Origin: UBA6136 sp044351045
GTDB taxonomy: Bacteria; Pseudomonadota; Gammaproteobacteria; Methylococcales; Methylococcaceae
Direction: 5' to 3'
Assembly: GCA_044351045.1 (NCBI GenBank)
Contig: JBILGM010000017.1
Location: 1 to 51,791, forward strand
DNA length: 51,791 nucleotides
The position numbers and the translations under genes were made by a program. The number at the start of each line of letters is the position of its first letter. Positions within the stretch are counted from its first letter, which is position 1. Shown here piece by piece: positions 25,858 through 32,657 of this stretch. Below the pieces are notes generated by a model. It did no database searches, had not been told where the DNA came from, and saw only the letters and a program-made list of their open reading frames with translations.

Positions 25858-26676
25858 ATGCGGTATGTGATGTTTTATATTTTGTTGGCTATGTGGGCTC
25901 CGGTACACGCGAAAAACCCTATTGATTCAGCCTGCCCAAATGGCGTTTGCCCTGGACTTGGTAGGCTTTTCTATCTGCCTGACGTCAACGCAATAAGCTC
26001 TAATACAGGGGGGCGCCAATTCTTCAAGAATGACCCGTCAGTTTATAATGACAAATGCGCTAAGGTCTCTTCACCGATTAACACGTCTCTTGATCAGTTC
26101 ACTCAGTATCAGGGTATGTCTTCATTCGTGAACTCAATAAACTCCAGCAGTAATCTTTCTGGTGATATTAAAGTAGCATCACTTTCGATGAAGGCTACAG
26201 CTGAATTGGTTACTGGATTTGAGTCTACAACCTCAAGCAGTATTGGCTCAATAACATTCGATCGATCGTCTTTAACCAGTGTTGTTGATCTTCAGGATAA
26301 CAATGAATGCATGTCTGTTGAAAATATCGATCCAACAGTTCTTCAAGCCTTTACACAGCTACCAATCCTACCGCTGAATGCTTTTGTACAAGATGCTAGC
26401 TGGAATCCCTATGTGGAATTCCTCAGGAACCACGGCTCTCACATTATTACGCAATCTACTTTCGGTAGCCGTTTTCAGATCTGGGAAAGCACATCATCCT
26501 CTAGTTCCGAAACACTGAAGCTGCTGGAGGCAAAGGCCTGCGTGGAGCTCAATGGAACGAGCGGTGAGGACACCCTTGCTATCGCAGGGTGCAGTGCATA
26601 TGACCAAAGTACTCGGCAACAAGCTGCATCTACCAGCAGCAATCAGTTTGTTGTAATTCGAGGCGGGGTGAATTAA
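25858..26676 (+). CDS. MACPF/perforin-domain secreted protein, N-terminal part (frameshifted)
   Basis: The 272-residue open frame begins with a signal peptide (cleavage probably after VHA, residue 18). It carries the core of a membrane-attack-complex/perforin domain: FLRNHGSHIITQSTFGSRF at residues 188-206 matches the family's Tyr/Gly-Ser/Thr-His ... Gly signature. The frame ends at TAA 26674-26676 just after a GGGG run, but the expected continuation runs on in the -1 frame: ELTRKALQNHVTAANMDAF leads into the downstream frame starting ATG 26715. Adding one G would restore a single protein of roughly 615 residues. It is AT-rich, sits in the tamA-tamB insert, and could form pores or bind other cells (inference). 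Confidence 0.72.
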   Translation: MRYVMFYILLAMWAPVHAKNPIDSACPNGVCPGLGRLFYLPDVNAISSNTGGRQFFKNDPSVYNDKCAKVSSPINTSLDQFTQYQGMSSFVNSINSSSNLSGDIKVASLSMKATAELVTGFESTTSSSIGSITFDRSSLTSVVDLQDNNECMSVENIDPTVLQAFTQLPILPLNAFVQDASWNPYVEFLRNHGSHIITQSTFGSRFQIWESTSSSSSETLKLLEAKACVELNGTSGEDTLAIAGCSAYDQSTRQQAASTSSNQFVVIRGGVN

Positions 26677-26714
26677 CTCGCAAAGCTCTTCAGAATCATG
26701 TTACAGCCGCCAAC

Positions 26715-27710
26715 ATGGATGCATTCATCAACCAAGCAGGGGTTTCGGATCAGGCGGTGCGATGGGACTACATGCCGGTATGGAAGATTTTTCAGAGGAT
26801 ATATCAACCATTGTGCAGCCAAAAAGGAAAGGATTCACAAGATTGTAGAAATTATCAGATTGCAGTGAATCTCGAAGCGGCATATTCCGGTTTTATGGCT
26901 TGGGGTTGCACGAAACAAGATTCAAGTAATGATATTACATATCAAGGAATGTATAATACTGTTCCTATGGATCAATCAACAGGATACTGGTCCTGTAAGG
27001 TCGCAAAAGAAGGTTGTAGTAATGATAATGACTGTCACTATCGGGCTGGTGTTACTTCAGGATGTTATGGCCCAAGCTGCTTTAAGGCAGTTACTATTCC
27101 TGGAACCAATCAGACCACGGTAACAATTCAGAGCGACGACGACGGTAAAGGAACTAATGATGGAGTAAATCGGTCTTGCGAGGCGCATTTCTGGGGCTCT
27201 TATGCTAGCTGTAATACAGGATGGAATGGTGGGATTATAGCCCACGATATATGGAATCAGACGGGAGCTCTTAATACTAACTATGTATCATTTTTCAATT
27301 TACCTATCTCACCGGAAGAAAGCCCATCGCATTACACGGTTTCTATACACATTGAAAGCTCTGACCTCCCTGTAAGTAAAAGACCAAAGAAGAAGCCGCT
27401 TGGGTCACAGAAGTTCGCAATTCGAAGTATTCCAGAAGGGATATTTTGTCCTGGAGCGGGTTGTGATGCTTCATTCTCTTTAGGAACAAGCTTGCGTTTA
27501 GTTTGGATTGAGGAAAAAGGGGGGGCTAAGTTCGCCAAATGGCAAGGCGATGCTTGCAATGGATTACGCACTCAGATCACTAATCCCGTTGAAATCAAAG
27601 CAGTCCAGGATAAGATTAATATTCGTTACCCTGACGGCGAGAAAATATTTGTTTGTGATGTTTCAGTCACTGAAAATATGGTCATCGACGCGAACGTTAA
27701 CTTAAGGTAG
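26715..27710 (+). CDS. MACPF-protein C-terminal part with Cys-rich region and InlB-like repeat
   Basis: This 331-residue frame is probably not a separate gene but the remainder of the MACPF protein; the frame is already open upstream from about 26667. It opens with the end of the MACPF domain (DQAVRWDYMPVWKIFQRIY). A cysteine-rich middle follows (CKVAKEGCSNDNDCHYRAGV), then CEAHFWGSYASCNTGWNGG. The C-terminal part GAGCDASFSLGTSLRLVW, then GGAKFAKWQGDACNG, then SVTENMVIDANVNL, resembles the divergent InlB B-repeat seen in secreted bacterial proteins. Many cysteines suggest an exported, disulphide-bonded protein. Confidence 0.68.
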   Translation: MDAFINQAGVSDQAVRWDYMPVWKIFQRIYQPLCSQKGKDSQDCRNYQIAVNLEAAYSGFMAWGCTKQDSSNDITYQGMYNTVPMDQSTGYWSCKVAKEGCSNDNDCHYRAGVTSGCYGPSCFKAVTIPGTNQTTVTIQSDDDGKGTNDGVNRSCEAHFWGSYASCNTGWNGGIIAHDIWNQTGALNTNYVSFFNLPISPEESPSHYTVSIHIESSDLPVSKRPKKKPLGSQKFAIRSIPEGIFCPGAGCDASFSLGTSLRLVWIEEKGGAKFAKWQGDACNGLRTQITNPVEIKAVQDKINIRYPDGEKIFVCDVSVTENMVIDANVNLR

Positions 27711-27826
27711 GTGAAAATCTGCGATGACAGAAAATTTCGCTATGAATAGATACTTTAGACAGAATATATACTTCTTGCCTAGGGCTTTCAATCCTTAGTC
27801 TCCGTCACAAGTAGATCAGTAACTAT

Positions 27827-27855
27827 CCCCCGGCAGAGCCGGGGGATTTCATTTT
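27827..27855 (+). terminator. Strong GC hairpin after the MACPF gene
   Basis: An 8-base-pair perfect stem, CCCCCGGC and GCCGGGGG with an AGA loop (27827-27845), is followed by ATTTCATTTTT. It lies about 115 bases after the MACPF stop and fits an intrinsic terminator. A similar GC-rich hairpin can also mark transposon ends; the rest of 27711-27980 shows nothing recognisable. Confidence 0.7.
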
Positions 27856-27995
27856 TATCCGCTCGAAGCGGCAATGTGGGGTCGCTAAAGAAAATCTGCG
27901 AATCATGAGCCAACTAATGGTGACAAATCGTAATGGCCCAGCGCTCCCACCTATTGCCTCAAAGCCGTTGTCACTAAACTGTTAGCGACGGCGTC

Positions 27996-29594
27996 TCAAT
28001 TGATTTGGCGGGGCTCCCATCTTGCGATGGGCAAGAGTTCGTCGATGCGGGCATTGGGCCAGACGGGAATGCATTCCAGCGTGTTCTTCAGCCAGGCATA
28101 AGGATCGATGCCGTTGGCCTTGGCGGTGCCAATCAGCGATTGGATAATGGCCGCCCGTCTTCCCGCTCGCTCGGAGCCTACAAACAGCCAATTCTTGCGT
28201 CCGATCGCAATCGGTCGGATCGTTCGTTCTACGGCCGTATTGTCGATCGGGAGGTCACCGCGGGTCGAATAGCGTGTCAAGGCATCCCACCGCCTGAGGC
28301 TGTAGTCGATCGCTTTGGCGGAACCGCCATTAGGCGCCGCCTTGATTCGGTTTTCCTTGAGGAAGAGATGGAATGCCGCAAGCGCCGGCACCGTCTTTTC
28401 AAGGCGAAGGGCCTGTCGGTCTGTGATGCCCATCGTTCTGGCTTCATCTTCGATGGCGTATAGACCCTGAATATGCCGGAGGGCTTCAGCGGCCATGGGG
28501 CTCTGGTTCGCCTGATGGAGGTCGTAGAACTTCCTGCGGGCATGCGCCATGCAACCCAACTCAATGCAGGGAACTGGGTTCTCCTTGTCCGTCCTGAAGA
28601 GCGCGGCATATCCGGCGTAATCATCAACGCACAAAGATCCCCGCCATTCCCCGAGAAACTCGCGGACATGTCGGCCGGCTCGACTGCGCTGATAGTCAAA
28701 AATAACGAGAGGCGGCCCATGATCAAGGGTATTGGCACAATAGGCCCAAAGGTAAGCCTTGTGCGTTTTGCCTTTTCCGGGAGCGAGCTGCTGTACTGGC
28801 GATTCGTCTGCATGCAACACCGACCGCGCCAGAAGCAAGGCCTTCAGTCGTTCCCAAAGCGGGGTGAGGTGGAATCCCGTTCGTCCGACCCAATCGCCGA
28901 GGGTCGATTGCGCCAAAGTGACCCCACTGCGCGCTGCCATCTGTTCAATGCGGTAGAGAGGCAAGTGATCGCCAAACTTGCTGATCAGAACCCAGGCCAG
29001 AAGACCTGGGGTGGCCATGCCCCCCTCAATGAGCGCGGGCGGCATAGGCGCCGCCGTGACGGTTGTACAATGACGGCAGGCATATTGGGGACGGATGTGT
29101 CGGTGAACCGTGAATTTGGCAGGCTCGACATCCAGCTGATCAGTGACATCTTCACTGATTTGAATCTGTTCCTGACCACATCGTCCACAGGTGCAGGACT
29201 CAAGTTCATGCCGGTATTCAATGACGGGAAGGTGCGGAGGAAACGGCTGCCGTCCTGCACGATCTCGGACTTTGCGCGGCTTACTTTCGCCCGCTTCTGA
29301 AGTGAGGGCTTCCATCGCCTCGGACAGATTGCCGAGGTCTTCGGCAACGGCCTCATTGAAAAGATCGTGCTGTTCACTTTTCAGTGCTTCGCTCTTCCGG
29401 CCGAACTGGATTCGGCGGAGGTGGGCTAGTTCAAGCTTCAGTTTTTCGATGATGAAACCATCGTGCCGGACGCGCGCTTCAAGGCCGAGATTCCGCGCTT
29501 GATGTCGATCAAAATCGGACTGAAACCCTGCCGCTAGCGCCGCTTTGATAGCGGGATCAATCTCCAGTTTTTCCAGCAGGGACAAGGCTTCCAT
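27996..29594 (-). CDS. tnpC: IS66 family transposase TnpC
   Basis: The 532-residue transposase has an N-terminal leucine-rich/coiled segment (residues 1-80) and a zinc-binding stretch CTCGRCGQ ... YACRHC around residues 134-175. The DDE catalytic core shows VLHADESPVQQL, CVDDYAGYAALF and NTAVERTIRPIAIGRKNWLF. The C-terminal IS66 domain ends KNTLECIPVWPNARIDELLP. Full length with no frame break, so it is probably active. Long plus-strand frames opposite it are shadows. Confidence 0.96.
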   Translation of the reverse strand: MEALSLLEKLEIDPAIKAALAAGFQSDFDRHQARNLGLEARVRHDGFIIEKLKLELAHLRRIQFGRKSEALKSEQHDLFNEAVAEDLGNLSEAMEALTSEAGESKPRKVRDRAGRQPFPPHLPVIEYRHELESCTCGRCGQEQIQISEDVTDQLDVEPAKFTVHRHIRPQYACRHCTTVTAAPMPPALIEGGMATPGLLAWVLISKFGDHLPLYRIEQMAARSGVTLAQSTLGDWVGRTGFHLTPLWERLKALLLARSVLHADESPVQQLAPGKGKTHKAYLWAYCANTLDHGPPLVIFDYQRSRAGRHVREFLGEWRGSLCVDDYAGYAALFRTDKENPVPCIELGCMAHARRKFYDLHQANQSPMAAEALRHIQGLYAIEDEARTMGITDRQALRLEKTVPALAAFHLFLKENRIKAAPNGGSAKAIDYSLRRWDALTRYSTRGDLPIDNTAVERTIRPIAIGRKNWLFVGSERAGRRAAIIQSLIGTAKANGIDPYAWLKNTLECIPVWPNARIDELLPIARWEPRQIN

Positions 29595-29670
29595 GGGGTT
29601 GGATTATACCGGATGGATACCCTTATCTACATGATTTAATGAGGGTTTAACCTGTAGTAATCCGCGATTA

Positions 29671-30012
29671 TCAAGGCGCCCAGTCGGCCCGTGGCGGCGC
29701 ATTCAGCCGCTGCCAATCGACCCCCCGAATCAGCCAATCCCATTCCTCACGAGTGAGGATGAAGCTCTCATCGGCTTGGCTGGCCCACGTGAAGCGACCT
29801 CGATGGAGCCTTCGCTGGCACAACCAAACCCCTGTCCCATCCCACACTAAAATTTTGATGCGATTGCCTGCACGGTTGCGAAACAGGAACGCATCCCCCG
29901 CACACGGGTTATGCCCAAGACTGGCGCGAACCTGATGCGATAGCCCCTCAATGCCCTTGCGCATATCGGTCGGTTCCGGCGCCATCCATATCGCCCCCTG
30001 ACACGGGATCAT
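29671..30012 (-). CDS. tnpB: IS66 accessory protein TnpB
   Basis: Starting at ATG 30012 it gives 113 residues beginning MIPCQGAIWMAPEPTDMRKG. The IS66 Orf2 features are visible: DAFLFRNRAGNRIKILVWDG and GVWLCQRRLHRGRFTW. TnpB is required for IS66 transposition, but its biochemical role is unclear. Its start overlaps the tnpA stop (ATGA). A 10-residue upstream extension of the frame is unlikely to be translated. Confidence 0.93.
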   Translation of the reverse strand: MIPCQGAIWMAPEPTDMRKGIEGLSHQVRASLGHNPCAGDAFLFRNRAGNRIKILVWDGTGVWLCQRRLHRGRFTWASQADESFILTREEWDWLIRGVDWQRLNAPPRADWAP

Positions 30013-30311
30013 GCGCGCTCCTGAATAATGACGGGGACCCACTGGGTTCTGAGCGCATAGGCTGGGAAAATCCCAGGCTTCAGCCCCTTGCCAGAATCCG
30101 CAGCATCAAGCGGATACCCATCAACACCTCCATCAGGAATACGAACAGGAATCCATGCCGATGAATAGGCTGGTTGACCATAGTCGACGATCCACCCGAG
30201 AAACGTACAAACGTCGACCCCCCATGTATTGGCGTAATCCGCGAGTGTCTGACTACCTCGGAGCCAGGCATCCACAACAACCATTCGCTTCCGTCTTGTC
30301 ATCTTGCTCAC
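30009..30311 (-). CDS. tnpA: IS66 accessory protein TnpA
   Basis: A 100-residue basic protein at the right end of the IS66 element, beginning MSKMTRRKRMVVVDAWLRGS and ending RTQWVPVIIQERA. Position, size and the ATGA overlap with tnpB match IS66 TnpA, a putative DNA-binding accessory factor. An AAGGA ribosome-binding site lies upstream on the minus strand. Sequence similarity to well-known TnpA proteins is modest by eye. Confidence 0.8.
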   Translation of the reverse strand: MSKMTRRKRMVVVDAWLRGSQTLADYANTWGVDVCTFLGWIVDYGQPAYSSAWIPVRIPDGGVDGYPLDAADSGKGLKPGIFPAYALRTQWVPVIIQERA

Positions 30312-30472
30312 TCCACAAAAGGAAGGAGCATGCCGGCTGAAGTTACGAAGTCACAGGTGGGACGGTTGGGTGCTTACGACAAATCAGTCCCACAGTTTGA
30401 TCCCATATGATTTGATGAGCGGCAGCGAATCGCATCGTTCGCGGTTTCCTCCCCGGCTCAATACCCCTAGTT

Positions 30473-30530
30473 AACGCAAGCCACGCATTATGCGGTTCGT
30501 GCCCTCACCGCATCCTTCGGGCTCAGTTAA
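30473..30530. repeat. Dispersed hairpin repeat, copy 1
   Basis: On the minus strand the sequence reads TTAAC, GAGCC, then a GATGCGGT ... ACCGCAT stem, then GGCTTG and GTTAA. This is an imperfect long hairpin with paired outer, middle and inner arms. The stop codon of the lipoprotein gene (30527-30529) lies inside its outer arm. The inner part TGCGGTGAGGGCACGAACC recurs inverted near 31651-31676. It resembles a GGATGCGGTGAG-type palindromic repeat I remember as dispersed in some proteobacteria (memory, unchecked). Confidence 0.65.
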
Positions 30531-31456
30531 CGGCAATTCGTTTGGAGGCTATAACCAACTGAGCTAGTTGTGCAGCTGATATTGGTTCTAGCAGCAGGTG
30601 CTACTACAGTAGGTTTGTAAGCGTTAGCCATAGCAGCACCCGCCATTATGCTGCTCGACATGGCCTGTGATGCTTGAGATTGTGCTATAGCATTTTGTGC
30701 AGCAATTTGCTGTGCTCTGGCGTCAGCTTCAACTGCATTCTTACGAAGTTCCTGCTCGATTTGTGCAAGAGCGGTTTCACGGTTATTGGAAACCTCCTTC
30801 GTCATTTTCGCATAATCTCCATAAGTCAGATTTCCACTATAAAGTAAGGCTAGAAGATTTTGAATGGCAGATAAGCTGCTATGATTAACCGCTGCAACTG
30901 ATGAAGGAGCGTTGGGATACACTTTTTCCTGTTCGTTATTGCACTGCCTTATAGCGTCAGCATAGAGGCTTATTACTGCCTTTTCAGAGTCGGTTGGTTT
31001 CGATGTATTTGTGATGTGTGAGAACGTTTGTTCCGAAGTACCACCTAGAGCAATCTTTCCGGAGAGTGCTTGAAGGGATGGGTTATTTTTGAAGTCACAT
31101 TTAGTATCAGCCTGTTGTTCAGCTGCGGGGTCACGTAATTTAAAGCGCACTTCATACCACGCCCAGTCTCTAGCTGTCAGACCAACTGGATGCTCACGTT
31201 CGCTTAACTGTTCCAGCATCTTATTTTCCTTCTTAGCGAACTCAGTCATCTCCCTATTCACATTGGATTTAAGGCTGCCCATGCTTCCGAATATGCCTGC
31301 ATGGTCTTCTTGGCGTAGGAGATAGGAGCCATCATCTAGTTTCTGTATGGAGCCGCTTGGTGCAGCACAACCACTAAGTGATAGTGCTGAGCATGCAATC
31401 ATGAAAAGTGAAATATTTATTAATACATGAACTATATCGTATTTTATTATTCTCAT
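30527..31456 (-). CDS. Predicted lipoprotein of unknown function
   Basis: A 309-residue protein with an N-terminal hydrophobic segment ending in the lipobox LSLSGC (Cys at about residue 30), so it is probably a membrane-anchored lipoprotein. The central part is hydrophilic with two Cys (CDFKNN, RQCNNEQEK). Residues 235-285 are Ala/Gln-rich and helical (EQELRKNAVEADARAQQIAA), suggesting a coiled coil. The end (SCTTSSVGYSLQTNC) carries a Cys pair. I do not recognise the family. It is AT-rich and flanked by inverted hairpin repeats between IS66 and the Uma2 gene. Confidence 0.8.
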   Translation of the reverse strand: MRIIKYDIVHVLINISLFMIACSALSLSGCAAPSGSIQKLDDGSYLLRQEDHAGIFGSMGSLKSNVNREMTEFAKKENKMLEQLSEREHPVGLTARDWAWYEVRFKLRDPAAEQQADTKCDFKNNPSLQALSGKIALGGTSEQTFSHITNTSKPTDSEKAVISLYADAIRQCNNEQEKVYPNAPSSVAAVNHSSLSAIQNLLALLYSGNLTYGDYAKMTKEVSNNRETALAQIEQELRKNAVEADARAQQIAAQNAIAQSQASQAMSSSIMAGAAMANAYKPTVVAPAARTNISCTTSSVGYSLQTNCR

Positions 31457-31620
31457 TATTGTGATTCAGTTGTCATGTGAAATCGGCAGATTTATTATGG
31501 TGTTAGTATCGCAGAATTGTTATGTAACATCGTTCCTGCGAGGAAATTCTTTATGGTGTCTAGCCTCGCGATCTCAGAGAATATCATGAAGGGTCTTGTT
31601 GCACAGTTTGCCTCCATCAT

Positions 31621-31707
31621 GTCTAACTTCCCATCAGAGGTAAGCTCTTAGGCTGCGGTGAGGCCACGAACGGCAGCGATTGCGCATCGTTCCTCCACAC
31701 GTTAAAT
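31621..31707. repeat. Dispersed hairpin repeat, copy 2, with attC-like ends
   Basis: The segment contains GCTGCGGTGAGGCCACGAAC, an inverted near-match of copy 1 at 30495-30516. It is bounded by GTCTAAC (31621) and GTTAAAT (31701); read on the minus strand these become ATTTAAC and GTTAGAC, which fit the R'' and R' core consensus of integron attC sites. Internal pairing is partial (GCTGC/GCAGC, GAGG/CCTC), so an attC identity is only suggestive. Confidence 0.5.
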
Positions 31708-31723
31708 AATACCGCAGGGAAGA

Positions 31724-32332
31724 TTACCTTATTTTTGGGTAATCCCACTGTGCGACCTGATCGGATGGATTCTGCGGCACCCATAAGTCAGCCAAGCAAA
31801 ACCGATGCTCGATGAACGGTGGGGCGTTCACTTGATCATGCTGCTGGGCGGTTTGCTCCAACAGCCAATGGCCTTCTAATAGCCGGTAAACTTCCAGCGT
31901 GTACTGGTCCGGGTCGATCAGCCAGAGCCATTCGACGCCCTGTTCGGCATAAAGCGGCATTTTTACCACTCGGTCGATGCGGGCCGTGCCGGGTGACAGC
32001 ACTTCGCACACCCAATCCGGTGACAGGGTGAAATAGGCGGTTTCGGGGAAAACCGGCATCCGTTCTCGTCGCCAGCCGGCGAGGTCTGGCACCAGGATGT
32101 GCGGGCCCAGATGTAACTCCGGTTCATCCAGTATCCACCAGCCGCCTGGACCACCCCGACCTCTTTGGTAGGGGTTGGTCAATTCCGCGCCAATACCTGA
32201 AGCGCTGAGAGCGTGACGCGGCGCTGGGCGGGGCTGGGTGATGAGCTGGCCATGGAGGATTTCACCGATCAGGTGCTCCGGCAGTTCAAACAGGTCTTCA
32301 TAAGTGGCGAGACGGCTGGCGGTGGCGTCCAT
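31724..32332 (-). CDS. Uma2 family (DUF820) restriction-endonuclease-fold protein
   Basis: A 202-residue member of the Uma2 family, a PD-(D/E)XK nuclease-fold group abundant in cyanobacteria and some purple bacteria and often linked to mobile DNA. Visible features are PRHALSASGIGAEL, the metal-site Asp in LVPDLAGWRRERMP, the Glu in DWVCEVLSPGTARIDR, the Lys in VVKMPLYAEQGV, and WLWLIDPDQYTLEVY. The cellular function of the family is unsettled. It is the last complete gene of the tamA-tamB insert. Confidence 0.92.
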   Translation of the reverse strand: MDATASRLATYEDLFELPEHLIGEILHGQLITQPRPAPRHALSASGIGAELTNPYQRGRGGPGGWWILDEPELHLGPHILVPDLAGWRRERMPVFPETAYFTLSPDWVCEVLSPGTARIDRVVKMPLYAEQGVEWLWLIDPDQYTLEVYRLLEGHWLLEQTAQQHDQVNAPPFIEHRFCLADLWVPQNPSDQVAQWDYPKIR

Positions 32333-32627
32333 AAACGTAAGTCGATCGAGTCGATGGTTGGGCTGATGTCAGATATGGGGCGAATCGGATGTAATTGCTT
32401 GATTCTATACTCATTGAAAAGGGCCGCGACGGCTTGGTTTCCCGTCCAGAAACGAGACGGAACATCCAAAGTCTGGTTATCCGCTCCATCCACGGCACGG
32501 AATATGCTCCTGTAGCCTCCACTGTCGAAATTTGAATACACTTTGTCACAGTGCGCGCAAACTCTTTTCCCGTAATCTCATATCAACCAGAGGCTTATCC
32601 ATGCCTTGCGTTCTGGGTTGGTTTCGG
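32333..32627. other. Gene-free stretch between Uma2 gene and the tamA scar
   Basis: No coding region is recognisable on either strand in these 295 bases; short open frames lack family features. It contains the right-hand end of the accessory DNA, whose junction with the ancestral tam locus is at about 32625-32628. I found no convincing sigma-70 promoter for tamB, although one should exist here now that tamB is detached from tamA. Confidence 0.5.
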
Positions 32628-32657
32628 ATTTATCTGATTTTGGGGCCCGATCTGTAA
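32628..32657 (+). pseudogene. Remnant of a tamA 3' end
   Basis: The last ten codons read IYLILGPDL plus a stop, against VYLILGPDL at the end of the intact tamA (24942-24971). By hand alignment 25 of 30 bases match; four of the five differences are silent and one gives Val to Ile. The remnant's TAA shares its last base with the tamB ATG, the arrangement expected of an intact tamA-tamB pair. Sequence upstream of 32625 no longer matches tamA. Confidence 0.8.

Larger units (their letters stand above)
27981..30377 (-). mobile_element. IS66-family insertion sequence
   Basis: The element carries the full IS66 gene set, tnpA-tnpB-tnpC, all on the minus strand. The right end shows GTAAGCACCC when read inwards on the minus strand. 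The left end shows GTTAGCGACG at 27981, only partly matching. IS66 elements usually end in GTAA with 8-base target duplications; the flanking octamers here (ACTAAACT and GACAAATC) do not match. Either the left boundary is imprecise or recombination has altered one flank. The genes are intact, so the element may be functional. Confidence 0.85.

Noticed and set aside
26665..26671. Programmed -1 ribosomal frameshift site in the MACPF gene
   Set aside because: The GGC GGG GTG context is not a standard X-XXY-YYZ slippery heptamer and no clear downstream structure was seen; an indel is the simpler explanation.
28473..29300. 275-codon plus-strand frame opposite the IS66 transposase
   Set aside because: It mirrors tnpC codons; no recognisable domain. 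Antisense frames of this length are common opposite GC-rich transposase genes.
31570..31640. GGGTCTTGTTGCACAG sequence that recalls insertion-sequence ends
   Set aside because: Only a vague resemblance to IS5/IS6-type termini; no partner end or transposase fragment nearby.
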